A stretch of 34,506 nt of DNA. Source: an uncultured Bacteroides sp. Lineage in GTDB: Bacteria > Bacteroidota > Bacteroidia > Bacteroidales > Bacteroidaceae. Shown piece by piece: positions 8,698-17,621 of the stretch. The position numbers and the translations under genes were made by a program. The notes below the pieces were generated by a model, which worked only from the letters and a program-made list of their open reading frames with translations, had not been told where the DNA came from and did not search any database. Each line of letters begins with the position of its first letter. The first letter of the stretch is position 1. The stretch is from contig USQO01000014.1 in assembly GCA_900556845.1 (NCBI GenBank), positions 1 through 34,506 of the forward strand, in the 5' to 3' direction.

Positions 8698-9589
8698 CAA
8701 ACAGACTTTTCTTTTCGTCTGCAGTCAAACTATCGTAACCGGACCTTCGCAATTTTTCCAGAATCCGGTCCACCTTTTCGCTCTGTTCCTCTTTTCGGGC
8801 ATTAAAATCATAATCTTGCTGACGTGTACCCGTTCCATAATGAACCTTCATTTTCGGTTTCTTAGGTTTTCTATTTCCAATAGACAGCCATCCAGTCAGT
8901 TTATCAATTACCCAATTTATCCAAGCTGTCAAATCACTTCCTTTACGCAAGCTCACTGCAAACCAGAAGCCAGCCAAAGCACCTCCCAAATGTGCGATGT
9001 GTCCACCTGCATTTTCCGAAGTCATCAGCAGTAAATCCGAGATTACCATAAAAAGGGCCACATACTTTAGCCTTACAGCACCGATAAACATAAACTGCAC
9101 TCTGTAATCCGGCTCTCTGACAGCCGTTGCTACCACTATAGCCAATACAGAAGCCGACGCTCCAACCAAATAAGAATAAGGTATTGCTGATTCAAAATAA
9201 GGGAACAGATGATAAGCCAATATATAGCAAACTCCTCCCAATATCCCTCCTAAAAAATATAAGCCACGCAAATGTCTGGACGAATAGAAATACAAAAACA
9301 ACTGTCCGAACCAGTACAGCCACAGCATATTAAACAGCAAATGAAGTAATCCTGCATGCATAAACATATAAGTCAGAATACCCCAAGGCTGATGCAGCAA
9401 TCTTATCCAGTCAGCAGGTAAGGCCAACAGATTTCCCCAGCTATCTGTAGAAATCTTGAATAATGTCAAGACAATTCCTAAAAACGAAGTTAACACAAAC
9501 ACCCCGACATTGAAATAAATAAATTTCAACGTCATGTCCCCTTGGTCAAAACGACGTTTCAAATCAGAAAGAAATCCTGCCGCTGCCAT
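8681..9589 (-). CDS. Rhomboid family intramembrane serine protease (second of a tandem pair)
   Basis: Predicted multi-pass membrane protease that cuts transmembrane helices. The 302-residue protein has the HxxxN oxyanion motif HLLFN (His83, Asn87), catalytic Ser145 in GASAS and catalytic His200 in IAHLGG, so the Ser-His dyad is present. The GASAS form differs from the usual GASGA found in its neighbour. A hydrophilic C-terminal tail of about 80 residues, rich in Lys, Arg, Asp and Glu, should lie in the cytoplasm. The start at 9589 is preceded by GGAG (complement of 9598-9601) at 8-nt spacing, a clear Shine-Dalgarno for this genus. The gene overlaps the upstream rhomboid by 26 nt and the following gene by up to 17 nt, so translation is probably coupled. 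Confidence 0.92.
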   Translation of the reverse strand: MAAAGFLSDLKRRFDQGDMTLKFIYFNVGVFVLTSFLGIVLTLFKISTDSWGNLLALPADWIRLLHQPWGILTYMFMHAGLLHLLFNMLWLYWFGQLFLYFYSSRHLRGLYFLGGILGGVCYILAYHLFPYFESAIPYSYLVGASASVLAIVVATAVREPDYRVQFMFIGAVRLKYVALFMVISDLLLMTSENAGGHIAHLGGALAGFWFAVSLRKGSDLTAWINWVIDKLTGWLSIGNRKPKKPKMKVHYGTGTRQQDYDFNARKEEQSEKVDRILEKLRRSGYDSLTADEKKSLFDASKK

Positions 9590-10238
9590 TTTTTCGTCTC
9601 CAATAGATAATTAATACAAATCCGAACAGCATTCCACCCAAATGAGCAAAATGAGCTATTCCGTCATTACTGAATGTTCCCAAAATTAATTCAAGAGCTG
9701 CATATCCTATCACAAAATATTTAGCACGGATAGGGAACGGTATTGGGAATACAAACATCTGGTTATTAGGAAACAGCATACCAAAAGCCAGCAAAATAGC
9801 ATAAACAGCTCCCGAAGCGCCCACAGTAGTAAGATAATTCAGGAATTGTTCCATCGGAATAATACCAGTACCTGTATCCACACTTGCGTAGTTCGACCAA
9901 GTCATTACATATTCAGCATACTGCACTACTTCCTGTGTCAAACCTGCACCAATACCGCAGAGCACGTAATAAAACAAGAAACGTTTTGACCCCCATACAT
10001 TTTCCAAAAGCGGTCCAAACATCCAGACTGCAAACATATTGAAAAAAATATGCTGAAAATTGGCATGCATAAACATATAGGTAATCAGCTGTGCCGGATT
10101 GAAATCAGAAGCCAAGAAAAAATGCAATCCCAAATAATCATTCAGGTTTATATGATAGCGCTCTGCTACCAAGGCTCCCATAAAACACAACACATTAATA
10201 ATCAGTAAATTCTTCGTTACTGGTGGTAAATTGTTCAT
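9564..10238 (-). CDS. Rhomboid family intramembrane serine protease (first of a tandem pair)
   Basis: Compact 224-residue rhomboid with about six membrane helices. HIFFN (His63, Asn67) gives the loop-1 motif, TVGASGA holds the nucleophile Ser142, and FAHLGG holds the partner His199; all are canonical, so an active GlpG-like protease is expected in the inner membrane. It opens the operon and has a promoter 30-60 nt upstream. It overlaps the second rhomboid gene by 26 nt. The two proteins share motifs but differ in length, in the active-site signature and in the cytoplasmic tail of the second, so they look like old paralogues rather than a recent duplication. Natural substrates are unknown. Confidence 0.94.
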   Translation of the reverse strand: MNNLPPVTKNLLIINVLCFMGALVAERYHINLNDYLGLHFFLASDFNPAQLITYMFMHANFQHIFFNMFAVWMFGPLLENVWGSKRFLFYYVLCGIGAGLTQEVVQYAEYVMTWSNYASVDTGTGIIPMEQFLNYLTTVGASGAVYAILLAFGMLFPNNQMFVFPIPFPIRAKYFVIGYAALELILGTFSNDGIAHFAHLGGMLFGFVLIIYWRRKNGSGRISF

Positions 10239-10267
10239 ATTTTTACATTTAAGTCTAGAAATACATG

Positions 10268-10300
10268 CAAAAATACAATTTTATTCCAAAGCGACACAAA
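10268..10300 (-). promoter_or_regulatory. Promoter of the rhomboid operon
   Basis: On the minus strand TTTG (complement of 10297-10300), a 21-nt spacer and TATTTTTG (complement of 10268-10275) match both halves of the Bacteroides -33/-7 promoter. The -7 box ends 29 nt before the ATG at 10238. Confidence 0.65.
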
Positions 10301-10347
10301 CTCATCCATTTTTTTACACAAAATACAGATAAATAGCAGCAAAATAC

Positions 10348-10355
10348 TAACTTTG
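10348..10355 (+). promoter_or_regulatory. Putative -7 box for the beta-galactosidase gene
   Basis: TAACTTTG matches TAnnTTTG and ends 35 nt before the ATG at 10391. No TTG is found at the -33 distance. It is back to back with the rhomboid promoter in a 152-bp divergent region. Confidence 0.5.
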
Positions 10356-10390
10356 CAAATATATTCATATAAATATCTAATATACCGTCT

Positions 10391-13300
10391 ATGAAAACAA
10401 AGCCTGAAAGATTTTCAAGAAAATTTTTCTCCACATTAGCAGGTTCTGCCCTACTGGTAAGTTTACCAGCAGCCGCATCAGGAGCCGGTGAATCACTTCC
10501 TTATTGGAAAGACCAACATGTAGTTTCTGTAAACAGAGAAGAACCACGTACGTCATTCATGACTTATAATGACCGTAGTCAAGCTTTAACGGGGAAATAC
10601 GAAAACAGTCCTTACTACAAATTACTGAACGGTACCTGGAAGTTCTATTACACAGGTTCTCATCTACAATTACCAGAAAACATTACGAGTCCTACAGCCG
10701 ATATGTCTGGGTGGAAAGACATCAAGGTTCCTGGAAACTGGGAAGTTCAGGGATTTGGAACAGCTATTTACACCAATCACTGTTACGAATTCCACCCAAC
10801 CAATCCACAGCCTCCACTCTTGCCTGCTGAGATTCCTGTAGGAGTTTACCGTCGTGACATTTCCATTCCTGCCGACTGGGACGGACGCGATATCTACCTG
10901 CACATTGCCGGTGCAAAGTCTGGATGCTATGTCTACATCAACGGAAAGGAAGTTGGTTACAACGAAGACTCTAAAAACCCGGCAGAATACCTTATCAACG
11001 ATTATCTCCAGGCAGGAAACAACACTTTAACTCTAAAAATATTCCGCTGGAGTACCGGTTCATTCCTCGAATGTCAGGACTTCTGGCGCCTGAGTGGTAT
11101 AGAAAGAGATGTATTCCTGTATGCTCAGCCTAAGGCAGCCATTAACGATTTCCGTGTTACTTCTACCTTGGACGACAGTTACAAAAACGGTATTTTCCGT
11201 CTGGCTATCGATTTGAAGAACCATCGCTCGGCTACATCTAACCTTGATATCAGCTATGAGCTGGTCGATAAAAACGGAAAAACCGTTGCAACAGAGAATC
11301 AGCAAATCAGCGTACCTGCCAATAAAATAGGTACACTTTCTTTCAGCAAAGAACTGCCACAAGTAAAGACTTGGACTTCAGAGGCTCCTAATCTATACAA
11401 ACTGCTCATGACAGTAAAAGAGAATGGCAAGATTAACGAAATCGTCCCATTCAACGTAGGTTTCCGCCGTATTGAAATCAAAGAGATAGACCAGAAAGCC
11501 CAAAACGGCAAGAACTACGTAGTACTGCTCATCAATGGTCAGCCGCTCAAGCTGAAAGGTGTCAACATCCACGAACATAACGAATACACAGGACATTATG
11601 TAACCGAAGAACTGATGCGTAAGGACCTGGAGCTCATGAAACAGAATAACCTGAATACAGTACGTCTGTGCCATTACCCACAAGACCGCCGTTTCTACGA
11701 ACTTTGCGATGAATACGGACTTTATGTTTACGATGAAGCCAACATCGAAAGCCATGGTATGTACTACGACTTGCGTAAAGGCGGTACTTTGGGAAATAAC
11801 CCTGAATGGCTGGACGCGCACATGTATCGTACCAAGAACATGTTCGAACGCAACAAGAACTATCCTAGCGTTACTTTCTGGTCACTCGGAAATGAAGCAG
11901 GAAACGGATATAACTTCTACCAGACTTACTTGTGGGTAAAAGAGGCTGATAAGGATATCATGCAACGCCCTGTAAACTACGAACGTGCACAGTGGGAATG
12001 GAACTCTGATATGTATGTTCCTCAATATCCTAGTGCAAAATGGCTCGAATCTATCGGAAGACAGGGCAGCGACCGTCCTGTAGTACCGTCAGAATATGCA
12101 CATGCCATGGGTAACTCTACAGGTAGTCTTTGGGACCAGTGGAAAGCAATCTACAAATATCCTAACTTGCAAGGTGGTTACATTTGGGACTGGGTAGACC
12201 AGGGTATCCTTACAAAAGACGAAAACGGTTGTCCGTTCTGGGCATACGGCGGTGACTTCGGTAAAAACATGCCAAGCGACGGTAACTTCTGCTGCAACGG
12301 TCTGGTAAGCCCTAACCGCATGCCTCATCCTGCCATGAGTGAAGTGAAATACGTTCACCAGAATGTAGCTTTCGAAGCAACTGATTTGGAAGCCGGAAAA
12401 TTCCTGGTAAAAAACCGTTTCTATTTCACAAACCTGAAAAAATACATGATCAGCTATGTTGTGAAGGAAAACAATAAAGTCATCCGTCGCAATAAAGTCT
12501 CTTTGGATATTAATCCACAGGAATCAAAAGAACTGTCTGTCAATGTAGATGGTCTGAAATCTAAAACAGGAACAGAATATTTCGTTGAATTCGAAGTAAG
12601 TACTGTAGAACCGGAGCCACTTGTTCCTGCTGGTCATATCATCGCCCGCGAACAGTTCCAGTTGCCTGTTGCTTCACTCGAACGCAACTACGCTACCAAT
12701 GGTCCGGCTTTGAAATGCAGCGATGAAAACGGAGTTATCACCGTATCATCATCGAAAGTTACTTTTGTATTCAACAAACAGAGCGGACTTGTTACTTCTT
12801 ATAAAATAGGTAAAACAGAATACTTTGCCGATGGATTCGGTATCCAGCCTAACTTCTGGCGTGCTCCCAGCGATAACGACTATGGTAGCCAAGAGCCTAA
12901 ACGTCTACAAATCTGGAAAGAGTCAAGCAAAAACTTCAAAGTAGTAGATGCCAACGCTAAAATGGACGGAAAAGATGTCGTTCTGACTGCTAACTACCTG
13001 CTGGCAGCCGGTAACCTTTACATCGCTACCTATCGTATCCATCCTTCTGGAGTTGTAAAAGCTGACTATACCTTTACATCTACCGATATGGAAGCCAACA
13101 AGACTGAAGTATCCGAAGCTACGCTGATGGCAACCTTCACACCTGGAAATGATGCTATCCGCAAACAGTCATCCAAACTGGTTGTTCCACGTATTGGTGT
13201 ACGCTTCCGTCTGCCGGCCGAAATGAATCAGGTTACTTACTTTGGACGTGGTCCTGAAGAAAACTACATCGACCGTAATGCCGGTACTTTTGTAGGACTT

Positions 13301-13738
13301 TATAAAAACACTGCCGACAATATGTATTTCCCATACGTACGTCCGCAGGAAAACGGACACCACACCGACACCCGCTGGCTCACACTGAGCAAGAAAGGTG
13401 GTAAGGGATTGAGCATTTATGCCGACAATACTATTGGATTCAATGCTTTACGCAACTCTGTAGAAGATTTCGACAGCGAAGAAGCTACTCACAGAGATTA
13501 CCAGTGGGCCAACCGCAATGCAAAAGAGTTGGAACACGATGTTGAGACAGCCCGTAACATCAAACCACGTCATACCCACATCAACGACATCCGTCCGCGT
13601 AACTTCGTTGAAGTATGTGTAGACATGAAACAGATGGGTGTAGGCGGTTACGACAGCTGGGGGGCAATTCCAGACCCACAATATCTGATTCCTGCCAATA
13701 AGGAATACAAGTGGGGATTCACCATCGTACCGATGTAA
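10391..13738 (+). CDS. lacZ: Secreted GH2 beta-galactosidase (LacZ-type, long form)
   Basis: Glycoside hydrolase that removes terminal beta-galactose from oligosaccharides or glycans. The 1115-residue chain starts with a signal peptide (Arg/Lys start, hydrophobic core about 15-28, AAASGAGES after it), so it works in the periplasm or at the surface, unlike E. coli LacZ. GH2 features in order are a jelly-roll sugar-binding domain (about 60-245), Ig-like domain, TIM barrel with LCHYPQDRRFYELCDEYGL and the acid/base Glu502 in SLGNEAGNG, nucleophile Glu568 in VPSEYAHAMGNS, then the C-terminal Bgal_small domain with NFWRAPSDNDYG near 820. This is full LacZ architecture. It is a monocistronic gene with a divergent promoter region and a strong terminator, and no SusC/SusD pair or regulator sits beside it, so the natural glycan cannot be inferred. 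Confidence 0.93.
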   Translation: MKTKPERFSRKFFSTLAGSALLVSLPAAASGAGESLPYWKDQHVVSVNREEPRTSFMTYNDRSQALTGKYENSPYYKLLNGTWKFYYTGSHLQLPENITSPTADMSGWKDIKVPGNWEVQGFGTAIYTNHCYEFHPTNPQPPLLPAEIPVGVYRRDISIPADWDGRDIYLHIAGAKSGCYVYINGKEVGYNEDSKNPAEYLINDYLQAGNNTLTLKIFRWSTGSFLECQDFWRLSGIERDVFLYAQPKAAINDFRVTSTLDDSYKNGIFRLAIDLKNHRSATSNLDISYELVDKNGKTVATENQQISVPANKIGTLSFSKELPQVKTWTSEAPNLYKLLMTVKENGKINEIVPFNVGFRRIEIKEIDQKAQNGKNYVVLLINGQPLKLKGVNIHEHNEYTGHYVTEELMRKDLELMKQNNLNTVRLCHYPQDRRFYELCDEYGLYVYDEANIESHGMYYDLRKGGTLGNNPEWLDAHMYRTKNMFERNKNYPSVTFWSLGNEAGNGYNFYQTYLWVKEADKDIMQRPVNYERAQWEWNSDMYVPQYPSAKWLESIGRQGSDRPVVPSEYAHAMGNSTGSLWDQWKAIYKYPNLQGGYIWDWVDQGILTKDENGCPFWAYGGDFGKNMPSDGNFCCNGLVSPNRMPHPAMSEVKYVHQNVAFEATDLEAGKFLVKNRFYFTNLKKYMISYVVKENNKVIRRNKVSLDINPQESKELSVNVDGLKSKTGTEYFVEFEVSTVEPEPLVPAGHIIAREQFQLPVASLERNYATNGPALKCSDENGVITVSSSKVTFVFNKQSGLVTSYKIGKTEYFADGFGIQPNFWRAPSDNDYGSQEPKRLQIWKESSKNFKVVDANAKMDGKDVVLTANYLLAAGNLYIATYRIHPSGVVKADYTFTSTDMEANKTEVSEATLMATFTPGNDAIRKQSSKLVVPRIGVRFRLPAEMNQVTYFGRGPEENYIDRNAGTFVGLYKNTADNMYFPYVRPQENGHHTDTRWLTLSKKGGKGLSIYADNTIGFNALRNSVEDFDSEEATHRDYQWANRNAKELEHDVETARNIKPRHTHINDIRPRNFVEVCVDMKQMGVGGYDSWGAIPDPQYLIPANKEYKWGFTIVPM

Positions 13739-13759
13739 ATAACCCGCCGTAAATAAAAC

Positions 13760-13808
13760 AAGCAGGTGTATCTTCGTTCTGCAAAAGATACACCTGCTTA
13801 TTTTTTTA
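13760..13808 (+). terminator. Rho-independent terminator of the beta-galactosidase gene
   Basis: Perfect 15-bp stem AAGCAGGTGTATCTT (13760-13774) with its complement at 13785-13799 and a 10-nt loop, then A and seven T. An A-rich left flank means it may also stop the convergent WbqC operon. Confidence 0.93.
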
Positions 13809-13831
13809 TCTATCCGCCACAGCTTCAAGAC

Positions 13832-14470
13832 TTAGCGCAATATACTATCTCTCAATACCAATAATCCTTCTGGCCCCATATTGAACAGCAAGTCTGCCAC
13901 ACTTAAATCGGGCTGGAAACCTTGCTTTTCCTGAAATACCTGATAATAAGGCACAGCCTTAAACGATGCATCATCCGTCTGCAAACGCTTCTTGGGGTGA
14001 ATCTGCTCTCTGAAATCATCCATTCCTGCAGTATCTACGATAAAATCGTCGCTCCATGCCACAACCGGATGTATATCCAGCTGTTCGCATAACCAGTTGC
14101 ACAATTCACTGTTGAAATCGAACAAGAATGAATACCTTTTCTCAAAGAATTCATGAAACTCGTCTGCGTAATAATCGAAAAAAGGACTTTGCTTATAAGC
14201 TGCCACAAACGCATTCCAATGCACATGTCTCCAGTTGCCGTGGTCAGATATACGGACATCCTTCATCAGGCACTTAGGGTCCTCACTTTTCTCCGTCGGA
14301 ATTGTCAACGACAAAGGGCCTGCCGCCGACGCAATCACACAGCGGTTGCGGTACGATTGCTTCATATAATGATCAAAGCGCTCTACACACACCTTCTCGT
14401 ACGCATACAGTTTCGAAAAATACGATACAGGAGGAAGATAGGCAGAACTGAGTAAAACAGTTTTTTCCAT
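13832..14470 (-). CDS. WbqC-like family protein
   Basis: Member of the WbqC-like family, named after an O-antigen cluster gene; the biochemical role is not established. The 212-residue soluble protein shows the family pattern: an early SSAYLPPVSYF, then a basic YRNRC segment, PLSLTIP, and a Trp/His-rich NWRHVHWNAF near 95-105, followed by YKQSPFFDYY. No signal peptide or membrane segment is seen. The start is set at ATG 14470; the open frame continues upstream to 14515 but that would run into the end of the preceding gene. It is the last gene of the dapB-lepB operon, 14 nt after the signal-peptidase-like gene, which may point to a cell-envelope role (inference). Confidence 0.85.
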   Translation of the reverse strand: MEKTVLLSSAYLPPVSYFSKLYAYEKVCVERFDHYMKQSYRNRCVIASAAGPLSLTIPTEKSEDPKCLMKDVRISDHGNWRHVHWNAFVAAYKQSPFFDYYADEFHEFFEKRYSFLFDFNSELCNWLCEQLDIHPVVAWSDDFIVDTAGMDDFREQIHPKKRLQTDDASFKAVPYYQVFQEKQGFQPDLSVADLLFNMGPEGLLVLRDSILR

Positions 14471-14484
14471 ATTATAGTACTTAT

Positions 14485-15390
14485 TTACTGGACCTTTCTG
14501 AAGATACGGTCCCATTTAAAAGAAAACCAGATTCGTGTTGCTTTTCCTATAAGATGGTCTTCGGGAACAAAGCCAAACAGACGCGAATCGGATAAATTTA
14601 CCGGATCGTTGGATACCATCCAATAATAATCTTTAGAGAAAGTATACGCAGGAGCAAACTTCCCTTCCACAAAAAGCGAGTCGTTTTTCACTTCTGCACG
14701 CTTCCCCTCATGCTGCACAATCGTATTGCACAACAACGTTGCATTCCACGGATATACATTCACCCTCATTCCTTTAGCCGGAACTACGAAAGGCAGACTT
14801 TTCCCACCTTGAGTCGTATACAAAGGATACACATTTACCCGTCCTTCCAACTTCTGTTGCAACAGATAATTCTCGTATGCACTGAAGCTGCGGATATACT
14901 CCCCTTTCTCTGTATAGCCTACCAGCTCATTGTTCAGTCCCAAAGACTGCATTACAGCCGATACCAGCTCATCCTGCGCCGAGGCATAAGCATACAGCGC
15001 CTTACTGTCCGGACTCAATACAGGCTCGTTGGTAGGCCACATCTCGCGGTTCAGCATCAAAGTATCCCCCGGTCCTCCGCCGCAACGGCTGATAAAAATA
15101 TCGCGCTGCTCCAGTCTGGGCACTTTAGCCGCACTGCCCGGATTATTGAAGAGTACTACATCTCCCCGCTTTACCCGTTCTGGAAGTAATCTTTTATATC
15201 CCAATAGCGAAGGGAAAGGCAGACGCAAGCCATAGCTCCACTTGTTCACCAGTACCCTTTCGCCCTGATAAAGGCAATTCTCCATGCCTGACGAAGGGAT
15301 GGTGCACGAAGTGAAGCCAAACGTCCTGCCCATCACTACTACCAGCACTGCGGCAGCCATAGCTTTCCAGAGATTTCCCGACTTCAACAA
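14485..15390 (-). CDS. Signal peptidase I-like (S26) protein lacking the catalytic dyad
   Basis: S26 fold protein of 301 residues with one N-terminal membrane helix (about 9-27). It aligns with type I signal peptidases along its length, yet the key residues differ. The serine motif reads IPSSGM (residues 31-36), with Gly35 where the nucleophile stands in PSGSM. The lysine motif reads FISRCGGGPGD with Ser101 in place of the general-base Lys. The GDNR box reads SNDP (260-263), while the following SDSR and FGFVPEDHLIGK are kept. The frame is open with no sign of decay. It lies 10 nt after the active lepB. The sequence shows the substitutions; a non-catalytic partner of LepB or a repurposed enzyme is inference. 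Ser34 beside the usual position could act, but no aligned lysine is seen. Confidence 0.85.
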   Translation of the reverse strand: MLKSGNLWKAMAAAVLVVVMGRTFGFTSCTIPSSGMENCLYQGERVLVNKWSYGLRLPFPSLLGYKRLLPERVKRGDVVLFNNPGSAAKVPRLEQRDIFISRCGGGPGDTLMLNREMWPTNEPVLSPDSKALYAYASAQDELVSAVMQSLGLNNELVGYTEKGEYIRSFSAYENYLLQQKLEGRVNVYPLYTTQGGKSLPFVVPAKGMRVNVYPWNATLLCNTIVQHEGKRAEVKNDSLFVEGKFAPAYTFSKDYYWMVSNDPVNLSDSRLFGFVPEDHLIGKATRIWFSFKWDRIFRKVQ

Positions 15391-15400
15391 ATAATGAGCC

Positions 15401-16828
15401 TTATTTTATGCTGTCCACAAACTTAAACAAACGCTCCCATCGGATTTTTCCATCCAGCCATCCCCGGTCTTGGTCCAGTGAAAGCCAGATGAAGATAGGC
15501 TTACCCACTACATGGTCTTCAGGAACAAATCCCCAAAAACGGGAATCGGCCGAATTGTGACGGTTGTCACCCATCATCCAGTAATAATCCATCTTGAATG
15601 TATACTGGGTAGTTTCTACACCGTTGATAAAAATCTTGCCGTCCTTTACCTCCAGTGCATTTCCTTCGTATGCATGGATAGGACGCTCGTACAGCGGCAG
15701 ATTATCCAGTGTAAGGTCTACGGTAGCTCCCTTTTTGGGAATCCATACCGGACCGTAGTTATCGAGTGTCCAGCCCGTAACTTTGTTCATCGGATACAGT
15801 CCGCCGGCATTTTCCTCCGGAACGTTTTCTATACGCTTCACCAAATCCTTACGTCCCAGCAAAGCAGCTTTTGCCTTGGCAGTAAGTGGCATGTTATATA
15901 CCGACTCTTGTGCATAATACATCATCAAATCTTCCTGACTGATGCCCCATTCGTGACAGAAATCAAGCGGCAGCATACCGTTGGTATAGACCAGGTATCT
16001 GTATTGCACCTCATCCGGCTCCTTATTGGGCTGTCCGTCCAGATAAACAATGCGGTCTTTAATCTCCAGCGTCTGTCCGGGCATACCCACACAGCGTTTT
16101 ACGTAATTCTCTCGGCGGTCTACCGGTCGTTCCACGATTTCGCCATACGTTTCGGGATGCTCGTTGATATATTTACGTCCGGCCTGATAGTAAAAGTCAA
16201 ACACCTGACGCTCCTGCTCAACAGTCAGTTTCGAAAAATCTACCGGTTTGGAAAGTTGCTGTCCGGCCTGATAGCTCAAACGGTACAAATCCTCTGCAGG
16301 AACCTTGGTTGCCACGGTATCACCAGCCGGAAAGTTAAATACTACAATATCATTCAGTTTTACCTCTCCCGTACCTTCCACGCGCTTATAGTCCCACTGT
16401 AACCATTCGGCATACGATTTACAGTTAAACACCGGCAATGTATGCTGGGTAAGCGGCATGTGCAACGGTGTTTGCGGCACACGAGGGCCATAACTCATCT
16501 TGCTGACGAACAGATAGTCGCCCACCAGCAGTGATTTTTCCAATGAGGAAGACGGGATGACGTAATTCTGAAAGAAATACAGATTGACGAAGTAAACTGC
16601 CACCAGCGCAAACACAATGGCATCTACCCAACTCATCACACTCTTCACCATTCCGTTTTCCGAATTCTTCCACCACGTCCACGGAATCAGTTTCGTAATG
16701 TATGCATCAAAAATAAACGGAATGACCACTATACCCAGCCAGCTCTGCAGCCAGATAATAAAAGCCAGATAAAGCGCCAGTACTACACCAAACTTTATCC
16801 ACTGTTTTTTAGAAGCCTGAATTTTCAT
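15401..16828 (-). CDS. lepB: Signal peptidase I
   Basis: Membrane serine protease that removes signal peptides from exported proteins. The 475-residue chain has about three hydrophobic segments (10-25, 28-45 and 65-88), then the catalytic Ser95 in IPSSSLEKSL, general-base Lys244 in YVKRCVGMPGQ, and the GDNR box at 420-423 followed by SADSR. All catalytic elements are therefore present. It is longer than E. coli LepB: about 150 residues separate Ser95 from Lys244 (55 in E. coli), and a further insert precedes GDNR. It sits 9 nt after dapB and 10 nt before its degenerate paralogue. The last residues KFVDSIK are cytoplasmic-like in character. Confidence 0.96.
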   Translation of the reverse strand: MKIQASKKQWIKFGVVLALYLAFIIWLQSWLGIVVIPFIFDAYITKLIPWTWWKNSENGMVKSVMSWVDAIVFALVAVYFVNLYFFQNYVIPSSSLEKSLLVGDYLFVSKMSYGPRVPQTPLHMPLTQHTLPVFNCKSYAEWLQWDYKRVEGTGEVKLNDIVVFNFPAGDTVATKVPAEDLYRLSYQAGQQLSKPVDFSKLTVEQERQVFDFYYQAGRKYINEHPETYGEIVERPVDRRENYVKRCVGMPGQTLEIKDRIVYLDGQPNKEPDEVQYRYLVYTNGMLPLDFCHEWGISQEDLMMYYAQESVYNMPLTAKAKAALLGRKDLVKRIENVPEENAGGLYPMNKVTGWTLDNYGPVWIPKKGATVDLTLDNLPLYERPIHAYEGNALEVKDGKIFINGVETTQYTFKMDYYWMMGDNRHNSADSRFWGFVPEDHVVGKPIFIWLSLDQDRGWLDGKIRWERLFKFVDSIK

Positions 16829-16837
16829 AGCCGTCCG

Positions 16838-17593
16838 TTAAAACTGAAACAAATCGTTCATGCCCAGGAAACCTTCGTGCGCAGCGGTATATTCGGCTGC
16901 CAGTACAGCACCCAGTGCAAATCCCTTACGGTTCTTGGCATCGTGCGTAATTACGATGGAATCGGCCTCCGATTCGTATGTAATGGTGTGTATACCCGGA
17001 ACTTCGCCTTCGCGGATAGCACTTACGGGCAATTCATTCTCGGCACATTCTGTAGATCCGCTCACGGTTCCGTCAGGAGCTGTCAGGGTACCCATTACCC
17101 ACTTATCCTTGCGCGACAGGTTTTCCAATATTCCTTCTGCCAAAGTGATGGCTGTACCGCTAGGTGCATCCAGCTTGTGTACATGATGAGTTTCTACCAT
17201 AGAAACCTCATAGTTAGGAAAATTATTCATGATGCGGGCCAGGTATTTGTTTACAGCCGAGAAGATAGCAACTCCTAAGCTAAAATTAGACGACCAGAAC
17301 AAGGTCTTCCCTTCTTCACGGCACAGACGGCGCATCTCCTCACCGTGTTCGCCCATCCATCCGGTACTGCCGGAAACAACCTTCACACCGTTCTTGAAGG
17401 CTTCCAGACAATTGCCATATGCCACAGAAGGTGCTGTAAATTCGATTGCCACATCGGCCGAACGGAATGCTTCCGAAGCAAAGTCCTGACGGTTATCTAC
17501 ATCAATGATTGCTACTATCTCGTGTCCACGCTGTTTTGCTATTTTCTCTATCTCATGGCCCATTTTGCCATATCCTATCAAAGCTATTTTCAT
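16838..17593 (-). CDS. dapB: 4-hydroxy-tetrahydrodipicolinate reductase
   Basis: Cytoplasmic NAD(P)H-dependent reductase of the lysine/diaminopimelate pathway, supplying meso-DAP for peptidoglycan. The 251-residue protein has the Rossmann motif GYGKMG (7-12) and the family signature ETHHVHKLDAPSGTA, with catalytic His135, His136 and Lys139. It is shorter than the E. coli enzyme (273), as usual in Bacteroidetes. It is the first gene of a four-gene operon with lepB, the S26 paralogue and the WbqC-like gene; spacings are 9, 10 and 14 nt. A -7 box lies 28 nt upstream. Confidence 0.97.
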   Translation of the reverse strand: MKIALIGYGKMGHEIEKIAKQRGHEIVAIIDVDNRQDFASEAFRSADVAIEFTAPSVAYGNCLEAFKNGVKVVSGSTGWMGEHGEEMRRLCREEGKTLFWSSNFSLGVAIFSAVNKYLARIMNNFPNYEVSMVETHHVHKLDAPSGTAITLAEGILENLSRKDKWVMGTLTAPDGTVSGSTECAENELPVSAIREGEVPGIHTITYESEADSIVITHDAKNRKGFALGAVLAAEYTAAHEGFLGMNDLFQF

Positions 17594-17621
17594 ATTGACA
17601 TATATCTTAAAATTATCCCTA

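Noticed and set aside
14471..14515. Longer WbqC-like protein starting at 14515
   Set aside because: It would overlap the end of the preceding gene by about 30 nt and adds a non-family leader; ATG at 14470 gives a normal operon gap.
15512..16402. 296-codon open frame on the plus strand, antisense to lepB
   Set aside because: It is the mirror of a conserved gene, with no family resemblance, signal or promoter; long shadow frames are expected here.
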